From the NCBI GenBank assembly GCA_016213865.1, contig JACQZL010000101.1, forward strand, positions 1-10,087: a stretch of DNA of 10,087 nt, given 5' to 3'. Every line of letters begins with the position of its first letter. The first letter of the stretch is position 1. The notes below the pieces were generated by a model. The model had not been told where the DNA came from and did not search any database. It was given only the letters and a program-made list of their open reading frames with translations. A program made the position numbers and the translations under genes. The DNA is from Candidatus Rifleibacteriota bacterium (GTDB taxonomy: Bacteria > UBP17 > UBA6191 > JACPRK01). Below are positions 1 through 5,735 of this stretch, piece after piece.

Positions 1-578
1 CCGGTGGGGGTGACCAGTTCCTGGTCGAGTCCCACCCCGTAAACCGGCATCCCCTTGAGAAGTTCGCAGGTCGCCGGGGCCGGCAGCGGCAACCGGCCGT
101 GGGCGCAGTCGATGGTGCCGCGGCCCAGGGGCAGCGGCGAGGCAACCAGCCGGTCGATACCCAGGTATGCCAACCCCAGGGCCGCGCCGACGATATCGAT
201 CAGCGAATCCACCGCCCCCACCTCATGGAAGTGGACCGACTCGACCGGGCAGCCGTGGACCTTGGCCTCGGCCTCGGCCAGGGTGGCGAAAATCGCCAGG
301 GCGCGGTCGCGTACCGTTGTGGAAAGCCGCGCTTCGGCCAAGAGGTTCTGGATTTCGGCCCAACTCCGCTGGGGCTGCGGGGAGGTGACGGTCACGGTGA
401 ACCCGGTGGCGGCGATGACCCCGGCTGCGGCCCGGTCGGCGGAAAGTTCCCAGCCGGGCAGGTCCAGCGCCGCCAGTCCCTCGCGCAGCGCTTTTTCCGG
501 GAATCCCAGGTCGAGCAGAAGAGCAAGGAACATGTCGCCGCTGATCCCGGCGAAGATGTCGAAATGCGCGAGCTTCAT
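1..578 (-). CDS. larC: LarC, nickel insertion protein for the NPN cofactor (5' part only)
   Basis: LarC inserts nickel, in a CTP-dependent step, into the pincer cofactor of lactate racemase-type enzymes (family formerly DUF111). I translated the minus strand from the ATG at 578-576: 192 codons are present and the gene leaves the window still open. The N-terminus MKLAHFDIFAGISGDMF is the family signature (compare MKILYFDCFAGISGDMF-type starts). HFHEVGAVDSLIDIVGA lies near residues 128-144, LPLPAPATCELLKGMPVY near residues 167-184, and the fragment ends in the usual LVTPTG. The start is supported by a purine-rich GAGGGGG at 587-593, eight bases upstream, which overlaps the end of the preceding gene. 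Only 13 bp separate it from the upstream membrane protein gene, so the two are probably cotranscribed. No larA, larB or larE is visible, but they could lie beyond base 1. The family assignment is firm. Whether larC is split by a programmed frameshift, as in Lactobacillus, cannot be judged from this fragment. Confidence 0.93.
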   Translation of the reverse strand, partial: MKLAHFDIFAGISGDMFLALLLDLGFPEKALREGLAALDLPGWELSADRAAAGVIAATGFTVTVTSPQPQRSWAEIQNLLAEARLSTTVRDRALAIFATLAEAEAKVHGCPVESVHFHEVGAVDSLIDIVGAALGLAYLGIDRLVASPLPLGRGTIDCAHGRLPLPAPATCELLKGMPVYGVGLDQELVTPT

Positions 579-591
579 GGCCTCGGCCCCC

Positions 592-1128
592 TCAGTGGCC
601 CGTCACCGCCGTCGAACGCCGCATCAGGACGAACGCGGGGTCGCGGTCGAGCACCAGCAGCAGGAAGCGGCCCGCCTCGAAGACGAACACGTTGTTCAGC
701 AGGTGAACGAAGGCGAAGCCCGCGCCGCCCGCCACGAGCTGGGAGAGGGTCAGGCCGATGCTGGGCATCAGCGCCAGGTTGGTCAGCACCTCGTAGAACG
801 CGGTGAGCGCGAGCCCCACCAGGCCGAGCACGCCGGGACGAGGCACCTTGCTCGAGAAGAAGCTGCCGGCGGCCCCGGTGGTCATCCAGCCGACGAGCTG
901 CGCGCTCGCGAGGATCAACTCGCCGCCGCCACCGAACACGAGCTGCAGGATCGTCAGGATCGCACCGCTGGCCGAGCCGACCAGGGTTCCCCCGACGTAG
1001 CCCGACACGAAGACGACGAAGGTCACGCACTCGACGTTGACCGGGTGCGGAAGCCGTCCGAGAACGAAGGCCAGGGCCGCAAACAGGCCGGTCAGCGCGA
1101 TGCGATGCTGTCGGGAAGAACCGTTCAT
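592..1128 (-). CDS. ECF transporter S component-like membrane protein, substrate unknown
   Basis: A 178-residue, strongly hydrophobic protein. Membrane segments are visible at about residues 9-26, 33-64, 70-92, 97-121 and 126-160. The pattern of an N-terminal small-residue helix (ALTGLFAALAFVLG), a VTFVVFVSGYVGG segment, a Q-containing helix (AQLVGWMTTGAAG) and a final helix with HLLNNVFVF resembles ECF-type vitamin/metal S components, which bind the substrate and dock on a shared EcfAA'T module. The frame stays open upstream to 1290, but that part is Arg/Pro-rich and unlike a membrane protein, so I chose the ATG at 1128. An extended -10 promoter lies 11 bases upstream of it, and no Shine-Dalgarno is seen. 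larC follows after 13 bp, which suggests a substrate tied to nickel or to the nicotinate-derived cofactor; that is inference. No EcfA or EcfT gene is in the window. It could also be an unrelated small membrane protein. Confidence 0.7.
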   Translation of the reverse strand: MNGSSRQHRIALTGLFAALAFVLGRLPHPVNVECVTFVVFVSGYVGGTLVGSASGAILTILQLVFGGGGELILASAQLVGWMTTGAAGSFFSSKVPRPGVLGLVGLALTAFYEVLTNLALMPSIGLTLSQLVAGGAGFAFVHLLNNVFVFEAGRFLLLVLDRDPAFVLMRRSTAVTGH

Positions 1129-1139
1129 GACGGTCGGGC

Positions 1140-1148
1140 AGTATAACA
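1140..1148 (-). promoter_or_regulatory. Extended -10 promoter for the S component-larC operon
   Basis: Read on the minus strand this is TGTTATACT, an extended -10 element (TG-N-TATACT, five of six bases of the consensus hexamer). I see no convincing -35 upstream, which is normal for extended -10 promoters. The hexamer ends 11 bases before the ATG at 1128, so transcription would begin about 4-6 bases before the start codon and the mRNA would be nearly leaderless. This agrees with the lack of a ribosome binding site. Confidence 0.45.
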
Positions 1149-1688
1149 CGCAGCCGCGGACGGGCCGAGGCGGGACGCCGGGCACTCCGCGAGAGAACCA
1201 ACGGCCGCGAGGTACCCGAGCGCAACCCGGCCGTCCCGGGCCCCGGTGATATGGTCCGGCGCGAGATGACCTCTTCCACGGGCCGGCCAACGGTCGAGAT
1301 CCTGACCCGGGCCGACCTCACGCCCCGTCCCCGCTGGTGGAGAGCGGGCGGCGGAGCGCCGGTGCCGCCCTCGTCGCTCGGTTCGGGACAGGTAGGGTTG
1401 CTGACGGCCGACGCGGCGGGCCGGGTCGAGTTGCTCCGCAGCCTCGCCGAAGAGCTTCCCTCCGCGCCGTCCGAGGAGGTGGGCCCGGCTGCCGGGAACG
1501 AGCAGCGTCAAGCTGTCCCGTGGCTCGGAGACGCTATTCAGGAGATGGGCCCGGCTGCCGGGAATGAGCAGCGTGAAGCTGGCCCGTGGCTCGGAGACGC
1601 TATTCCTGAGGATGCAAGCCCTCGGGGTCGCCGTCATCCCCTTCCCGCTGTGAGCGGCGACCGGAAGCCGGCGGGGGCGCCGCGGCGG
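1149..1688. other. Long stretch without a convincing gene
   Basis: Between the divergent S-component and receiver genes lie about 540 bp in which I find no gene I can name. The plus frame of the receiver gene stays open back to 1251, and a minus frame is open from 1637 to 1125, but both are rich in Arg, Pro and Gly and cross the same repeat. Within the plus frame, a stretch from the ATG at 1266 to about 1475 reads somewhat protein-like (GLLTADAAGRVELLRSLAEEL), faintly recalling the P-loop region of an ATPase but without the GxxxxGK[ST] residues. It could be the remnant of a gene cut off by the repeat, or chance in GC-rich DNA. A 66-bp tandem repeat sits at 1474-1605. Confidence 0.5.
1474..1605. 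repeat. 66-bp tandem direct repeat, two copies
   Basis: Copy one is 1474-1539 and copy two is 1540-1605, directly abutting. I count 62 of 66 matching bases; the mismatches fall at positions 6, 27, 37 and 43 of the unit. The unit begins AGGAGRTGGGCCCGGCTGCC and ends GGCTCGGAGACGCTATTC. It contains a small hairpin, CCCGG-CTG-CCGGG. The period is exactly 22 codons, so the unit has no stop in one frame on each strand. I see no terminal inverted repeats or transposase, so it looks like a small dispersed or REP-like intergenic element, though its presence elsewhere in the genome cannot be seen here. Confidence 0.85.
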
Positions 1689-1717
1689 TTTTCAATCCCT
1701 GATCGCTGTGTTACGAT
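1689..1717 (+). promoter_or_regulatory. Sigma70-like promoter for the double receiver gene
   Basis: TTTTCA at 1689-1694 and TACGAT at 1712-1717 are separated by 17 bases, each matching four of six consensus bases. This is the most AT-rich patch for several hundred bases. A start site near 1724 would leave a leader of about 13 bases that carries GGGGAAG at 1725-1731, five bases before the ATG at 1737. Confidence 0.35.
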
Positions 1718-1736
1718 TCCGGGCGGGGAAGAAACC

Positions 1737-2576
1737 ATGAAGAAGCGCGTACTGGTTGTCGAACAGAGCTACCTGATCCAGGACATCATCCTGAAGGCGT
1801 TGAAGTACTCCGGCGACGGAGCGGATCTGATCCAGACCCGCACGGCCAAGGAGGCGATGCAGCACCTGATGGCGTCGTCTCACGATCAGCTTCCTTCGCT
1901 GATCATCCTGGCCACCGAGCTGCCCGATACCAACGGCTACATGCTCGCCCGGCTCATCAAGGAGAACACCTCCACCGGCCACATCCCGATCATCATGGTG
2001 AGTTCGAAGGAGAACGAGGTCGACATCGACCGGGCCTTCGAGTGCGGGGTGAACGACTATATCGTGAAGGGGCCCGAGCTGCGCTACCTGCCGGACAAGG
2101 TGCGCGCGCTCTTCGACACCTACGAACGCAAGAGCGAGGAGCTGATCCTCGTCGCCGACGACAGCATCCTGGTGCTGAACATGATCAAGTTCGCCCTGGA
2201 GCAGCGCGGCTACAAGGTGAACACGGCGCTGGACGGCGAGAGCGCCTACCAGCGGGCGATGCTGCTCGGTCCGTCGCTGATCATCGTCGATCTGGTGATG
2301 CCCCGGATGGACGGCTTCCAGCTCATCGAGAAGCTGCAGAACGACGAGGCCACGCAGAGCATCCCGATCGTGGTGCTCACCGGGATGCGCGCCAAGCGCG
2401 ATCTCGAGCCGCTGAAGAAGCTCAAGATCGAGCGGGTGATGAACAAGCCGTTCGACAACGTCAGCCTCGCGATGGAGGTCGAGGACATCCTCGATCGCCG
2501 GCACGAGGAGGCGCTCGCCCGGGAGCCGGCCGAGCCTGGCGAACCCGACGACCTGCGGCCGCAGGACGAGGGCTAG
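1737..2576 (+). CDS. Double receiver (REC-REC) protein, first receiver degenerate
   Basis: A 279-residue cytoplasmic signalling protein made of two CheY-like receiver domains with no DNA-binding or enzymatic output. REC2 (about residues 136-253) has every key residue: D141/D142, the phospho-acceptor D185 in IIVDLVMPRMDG, T215 and K237 in NKPF, at CheY spacing (30 and 22 residues). REC1 (about 4-127) keeps S89 and K111 at the same spacing, but the phospho-acceptor is Ala59 (LIILATELPD) and the acidic pair is E9/Q10, so it probably cannot be phosphorylated. The tail (about 255-279) is acidic and Pro-rich. I chose the ATG at 1737 because REC1 begins at once and a GGGGAAG site sits five bases upstream; the open frame before it is not receiver-like. 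No histidine kinase is adjacent. The gene runs convergently into the pspA-like gene, overlapping by 4 bp. Likely an adaptor or phosphate sink; its partner is unknown. Confidence 0.9.
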   Translation: MKKRVLVVEQSYLIQDIILKALKYSGDGADLIQTRTAKEAMQHLMASSHDQLPSLIILATELPDTNGYMLARLIKENTSTGHIPIIMVSSKENEVDIDRAFECGVNDYIVKGPELRYLPDKVRALFDTYERKSEELILVADDSILVLNMIKFALEQRGYKVNTALDGESAYQRAMLLGPSLIIVDLVMPRMDGFQLIEKLQNDEATQSIPIVVLTGMRAKRDLEPLKKLKIERVMNKPFDNVSLAMEVEDILDRRHEEALAREPAEPGEPDDLRPQDEG

Positions 2577-3211
2577 GAGCCGGTCTCGTCCTTGAGCGCC
2601 TTCAGGCGGTCCGCGACGGACGGATCGGCACGCGGCGGCCGGCCGGCGTCGGAGGTGTCCATCTCGTGGGCGATGCGCTGGGCGAGTGAGGCGTGCTCGA
2701 GCGACGAGCGGGCGCGGTCCAGCTCAGGCGACTCGGTACCGGTCTCGATGTCGCGCACCAGATCCCGCAACTCGGAGTGGGCGCGGGCGCGCTGATCGAG
2801 ATTGGCGGCGCGCTGGCGATCGCGCTCGAGCCGCTCGACCTCCTGGTCGAGCTTGAGCAGGGCCTGGCGGGCGCGCGAAGCCTCCTGTTCCAGATCTCCG
2901 AGCTGGTGTTCGAGGTCGTCGAGCGTACGCTCCATGGCCTTCTCACGCTCGAGACAGACGAGGGCGGTGGCGTCGTCCTTGGCCTTGACGGCGGCTCGGG
3001 CCTGCTGGTGGAGCTTCGCCACCTCGGCCTTCTTCCGGTCGAATTCGGCGCGAACCGCATCGCGTTCGCGAATGACGGCGGCCACGACGTCGCGGGTCTT
3101 GCGGTAGCGCTCGCGAAACTCGTCCACGGCGCGCTGGAAGACCTTGGATGGGTCGTCATCGTCTTGTTTCCCGGAGAGCCATCCCCGGATACCGGCCCAG
3201 ATCGAGAGCAT
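2573..3211 (-). CDS. pspA: PspA/IM30 family membrane-stress protein
   Basis: A 212-residue protein (E. coli PspA has about 220) that is nearly all alpha-helical and charged. A short amphipathic N-terminal helix (LSIWAGIRGWLSG, residues 2-14) would touch the membrane, followed by the DDDDP turn and a long coiled coil (about 23-155). The stretch around residues 71-92 (RAAVKAKDDATALVCLEREK) matches the family pattern of A..A...G.D..A...L..K. PspA proteins assemble on damaged inner membrane, help hold the proton gradient and remodel bilayers. The C-terminal part (about 160-212) is polar and looks poorly conserved. It is the last gene of the minus-strand cluster: its start lies 9 bp after the SpoVR stop, and GGAAG at 3224-3228 can serve as ribosome site. 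Its TAG shares the bases CTAG with the stop of the convergent receiver gene. No PspB, PspC or PspF is seen, so control probably comes from the operon promoter. It could be a PspA paralogue of special function. Confidence 0.82.
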   Translation of the reverse strand: MLSIWAGIRGWLSGKQDDDDPSKVFQRAVDEFRERYRKTRDVVAAVIRERDAVRAEFDRKKAEVAKLHQQARAAVKAKDDATALVCLEREKAMERTLDDLEHQLGDLEQEASRARQALLKLDQEVERLERDRQRAANLDQRARAHSELRDLVRDIETGTESPELDRARSSLEHASLAQRIAHEMDTSDAGRPPRADPSVADRLKALKDETGS

Positions 3212-3220
3212 CGTTCGAGC

Positions 3221-4507
3221 CTACTTCCTTTCGACCGAGAAGCCCCTCGGATTCAGGCGGTAGAGGTTGTCGCCGTCGAGCAGCGAGACCTCGTGCGGCC
3301 AGAGCTTGTAGACCTCGCGCATGAACAGCTCGCACCGTTTCTTGTCGAGGGTGCGTTCGGTGTCCAGGTGCCGGAGAGAGAGCGCCAGCGACTCGGCGTC
3401 GCAACTCGAGACGCGCACCTGGGGCTCGCCGCGCAAGAGCTTGTCCTCGATGATGCGATCCTTGATCTTGCGGACGTCGTCGTCCTTCTCGCCGGTCTCG
3501 TTGTCGACGATGAAGAGGTCCAGACGGCGGATCAGGTCCTGATTGAGGAACTCGTCGACGAAGGCGACGTCCTCGTAGGACGAGCGGACGCGCAGCACCT
3601 TGGGCCAGCCGCCCCGGCGGAAGATGGAATCCCAGAGTGTGAATCCGATCAGATAGGGCGGCGGACGCTTCGAGAACATCAGGCTGAACTCGAGCCACTG
3701 ATCGGGGGGAAGGTACTTCTCGAGACACTTGAACTCGACGAAGCTGGCCCAGCCTTCATTGATGATCTGGGTGCGGCCGATCAGGTCGAAGTACTCCGTC
3801 TCGAGCCGGATCATCCTCAGGAGCTTCGCGGCCAGGTAGGTGTCGACCCAGGCGGGGTCGGACTTCTTCAGCTTCTTGAGTCGGCCCTCGAGCCGGTCGT
3901 CGAGGAAGTAGAGCAGCCGCTCGCGGCGGAGCGCCGAGTTGAGTTCGAAGCTGTTGACCGTTCCGCTGATGGTGAGGGCGGCGGCCAGGAGGTCGTCGAC
4001 CCGCTCCTTGCCGTAGCGGAGCGAGAGCTGGCGGATGGCGCGGGAGTGCTGCTCGCACTTGTTGAGCATGTCCTTGTCCGACCGCGTGTACCAGCAGTTG
4101 TTCTTGAAGAAGTCGACGTGCCCCAGCACGTGGGCGATCACCACCAGGTTCTCCAGGTGGGTGTTCGAGTCGAGCAGTAAGGCGTAGACCGGGTTGGTGT
4201 TCAGCACCAGCTCGAGGATGCTGAACATCGCCTCGTCCTGCTGGAGCTTCAGGTTCTTGTAGATGCCGCCGAAGTACCAGTGGCTGAACCGGTTGGGAAG
4301 GCCGAAGCTGGCGACCAGCGACAGGTTGTCGCGGGAGGCCCGCCGGAACCAGATGGGATGGAAGGAGAGCCCGAAACCGCCGGCGAGAGCGGTCAGCCGA
4401 TCGATGTCGTCGGAGTACTCCGCGAGGCGGGCGGGGTCGTGCTCCGGAAGGTCCGGCAGGTCGTCCGGACCCATCAGCTCTTCCGGCTCCTCTGCTTGGC
4501 GTTTCAT
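3221..4507 (-). CDS. spoVR: SpoVR family protein (YcgB-like)
   Basis: A 428-residue soluble protein of the SpoVR family, named for a Bacillus cortex-formation gene; its biochemical role is not known. Family landmarks in order: the aromatic SHWYFGGIYKN (about 75-85), LNTNPVYALLLDSNTHLEN (102-120), the histidine motif HVLGHVDFFKNN (126-137), the conserved IINEGWASFVEF (248-259) and FVDEFLNQDLIRRLDLFIV (316-334). It is shorter than E. coli YcgB (about 510) and B. subtilis SpoVR (about 470). Two starts are possible: the ATG at 4507, which I use, and a GTG at 4531 whose GTGA would overlap the stop of the upstream DUF444 frame by four bases; neither has a strong Shine-Dalgarno. The close spacing on both sides (DUF444 before, PspA 9 bp after) argues for one transcript. 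Presence with PrkA and DUF444 proteins is the usual family context and supports a joint stress role. Confidence 0.92.
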   Translation of the reverse strand: MKRQAEEPEELMGPDDLPDLPEHDPARLAEYSDDIDRLTALAGGFGLSFHPIWFRRASRDNLSLVASFGLPNRFSHWYFGGIYKNLKLQQDEAMFSILELVLNTNPVYALLLDSNTHLENLVVIAHVLGHVDFFKNNCWYTRSDKDMLNKCEQHSRAIRQLSLRYGKERVDDLLAAALTISGTVNSFELNSALRRERLLYFLDDRLEGRLKKLKKSDPAWVDTYLAAKLLRMIRLETEYFDLIGRTQIINEGWASFVEFKCLEKYLPPDQWLEFSLMFSKRPPPYLIGFTLWDSIFRRGGWPKVLRVRSSYEDVAFVDEFLNQDLIRRLDLFIVDNETGEKDDDVRKIKDRIIEDKLLRGEPQVRVSSCDAESLALSLRHLDTERTLDKKRCELFMREVYKLWPHEVSLLDGDNLYRLNPRGFSVERK

Positions 4508-4527
4508 GGCGGTGGGACAGCCTCGGC

Positions 4528-5567
4528 TCACTTCGAGATGAGCGTCAGGAAGGCCTGGACCGTGGCCTTGACGTTCTCCAGGTCCTTGATGTCGCTGAAG
4601 GCCAGGTTCTTCACGTCGGCCAGCCGCTCCTTGACCATCTTGTTGAATGGGCTGATGGGGCTGTCGCAGGGATTGATGCGGCCGTAGCAGACCAGATCGA
4701 AGTCGGCCAGGGCCTCGTCGAGCGCCTTCTTCGCCGCGTCGTCGTCGGAGCTGGAGTTGTCGCCGTCGGAGAAGAAGAAGAGGTACTGTCGCGCGACACC
4801 TCCTCGGCTTCGTCCTGAAAGACGACGAACTTACGGCTGTTGGTCGTGTACTTGTGCTCCAGGTAGTACCAGAGGATGAAGATGAACTTCCGGATCAGGG
4901 CGATGTTGTGGCCGCTGACCGAGCCCGAGATGTCGAGCAGGTAGACCTCGACGGCGCGCGTGGTCTGCTCGCGATCCGGCAGCTCCTTGCCGTACCAGCC
5001 GTCGAGGCGCAGGTCGACGTCGTAGTCGAGCTTGCCCCGCTCGCGCACGGAGCGCTGCAGGCTCTCCAGCATCGTGCGCTCGAGGTCGAGATCGGCCGTC
5101 GTGCCCGACCGGTCGACGTCCATCAACTCCTGCTCTTCGTCGCGCTCCACCTCGCCGGTCAGGTGCGAACTCCCCACCGGAGGCAGGTTCAGCTCTTCGA
5201 GGAGCTGCTCCTGCGCGATGCGGACGAACTCCTCGAAGTCGAGTTCGACGGTCTGGGCGTCGGAGTGCTCGTCGCTGCCCTGGCTGCCGGAGAGATCGAG
5301 CACCTCTTGCTGCTGGCCGCCGCCTTGATCCTTGCCGCCCTTCCCTGCCTGCCCCTGGCCACCCTGGCCGCCGCCGCTGGCGAGCGACTCCTTGCCGGGT
5401 TTGCCGTACCTGAGCGTGGGCAGGTCGAGGATGGCGATGTTGGTCTTGACCTTCCCGTCCTTGACCAGCTTCTGCTTCTGGACGAGCACCGACAGGTTCT
5501 TCTTGAGGCTCTCGCGGAGCTTCTTGTCGTGCTCGATCTGGGCGAGCTTTCCGCGGTCGAGATACAT
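4528..5567 (-). pseudogene. yeaH: DUF444 protein (YeaH/YhbH), broken by internal deletion and frameshift
   Basis: The 5' part (5567-4788, 260 codons) starts MYLDRGKLAQIEHDK and has a Gly/Gln-rich linker (about residues 64-88). It then enters a VWA-like fold with the metal-site motif LLDISGSVSGH (210-220) and ends at VVFQDEAEEVSRD. This frame then turns into Ser/Thr/Arg-rich nonsense as far as 4611. The family sequence resumes in another frame at 4788 with QYLFFFSDGDN and continues 86 codons to LISK and a TGA at 4528. In intact relatives I recall roughly 35-40 residues between these motifs, including an ESGGT segment that completes the metal site; here they are missing. So this looks like an out-of-frame deletion of roughly 110 bp, not a one-base slip. 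The junction lies in a perfect palindrome, TGTCGCGCGACA (4787-4798). It may be a real null allele or an assembly error. The start codon follows a C-rich heptamer array and has no Shine-Dalgarno. Confidence 0.85.
4787..4798. repeat. 12-bp perfect palindrome at the DUF444 break point
   Basis: TGTCGCGCGACA equals its own reverse complement and sits exactly where the two DUF444 reading frames meet. Short palindromes and their internal microhomologies (CGCG, GCGAC) are common deletion end points. It could equally mark a false join in the assembly. Confidence 0.7.
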
Positions 5568-5571
5568 TGGA

Positions 5572-5596
5572 GGGGTTAGGGGTTAGGGGTTAGGGG
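5572..5596. repeat. Heptamer array GGGG(TTAGGGG)x3, upstream of the DUF444 start
   Basis: Four runs of four G at 5572, 5579, 5586 and 5593 are separated by TTA, a period of exactly seven. This is a canonical four-tract G-quadruplex motif on the plus strand. In the cluster's mRNA (minus strand) it reads as C-tracts ending four bases before the DUF444 ATG at 5567, so it occupies the place where a ribosome binding site would be. It resembles the heptanucleotide short tandem repeats known in cyanobacterial and other genomes. Confidence 0.9.
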
Positions 5597-5603
5597 TAAG
5601 CAA

Positions 5604-5640
5604 GGGATCTGGGATCTGGGATCTGGGATCAGTTGGGATC
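5604..5640. repeat. Heptamer array GGGATCT, about four units plus one outlier
   Basis: GGGATCT is repeated at 5604, 5611 and 5618, followed by GGGATC at 5625 and, after AGTT, another GGGATC at 5635. It differs in sequence from the GGGGTTA array 7 bp away but shares the seven-base period and G-runs on the plus strand. It lies in the loop between the two complementary arrays at 5572-5596 and 5706-5730. Confidence 0.85.
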
Positions 5641-5705
5641 GGTGATCGGGAAGCAGGCGAAGAGTGAGACGGACCTACCTGGTGCGAGACTTGCGCTATG
5701 CCTTA

Positions 5706-5730
5706 CCCCTTACCCCTTACCCCTTACCCC
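5706..5730. repeat. Heptamer array CCCC(TTACCCC)x3, just after the prkA stop
   Basis: Four C4 tracts at 5706, 5713, 5720 and 5727 are separated by TTA. On the minus strand, the sense of the cluster, this is GGGG(TAAGGGG)x3, starting five bases after the prkA stop codon, and could form an RNA G-quadruplex. It is the near reverse complement of the array at 5572-5596, with one A-A mismatch per heptamer, so the two can pair over 25 bases. Confidence 0.9.
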
Positions 5731-5735
5731 TTGCC

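Noticed and set aside
1474..1605. Insertion sequence or attachment site
   Set aside because: No terminal inverted repeats, transposase, integrase or tRNA gene is nearby; it is only a tandem duplication.
1125..1637. Minus-strand 170-codon frame containing a repeated NSVSEPRASFTLL-like segment
   Set aside because: The apparent protein repeat is just the 66-bp DNA repeat read in an open frame; the rest is Arg/Pro-rich and overlaps the promoter of the S-component gene.
1660..1695. Rho-independent terminator formed by the GCCGGCGGGGGCGCCGCGGCGG stretch before TTTT
   Set aside because: The stem is imperfect, no gene on the plus strand ends upstream, and the T-run is better explained as part of the -35 region of the receiver gene.
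2693..4180. Plus-strand open frame of 495 codons opposite pspA and spoVR
   Set aside because: It is the mirror of well-supported minus-strand genes; the repetitive VELE/LLVEL-type text is the antisense of charged helices.
4611..4787. Ser/Thr/Arg-rich tail of the longer DUF444 frame as a real C-terminus
   Set aside because: The other frame over the same bases gives the conserved SDGDN motif and a family-like C-terminus, so this tail is frameshift nonsense.
4780..4800. Programmed ribosomal frameshift as the explanation for the DUF444 break
   Set aside because: There is no slippery heptamer, and a shift alone would not restore the 35-40 residues that seem to be missing.
5572..5730. CRISPR array or telomere
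   Set aside because: The units are seven bases long without spacers, in the middle of an operon; the likeness to telomeric TTAGGG is superficial.
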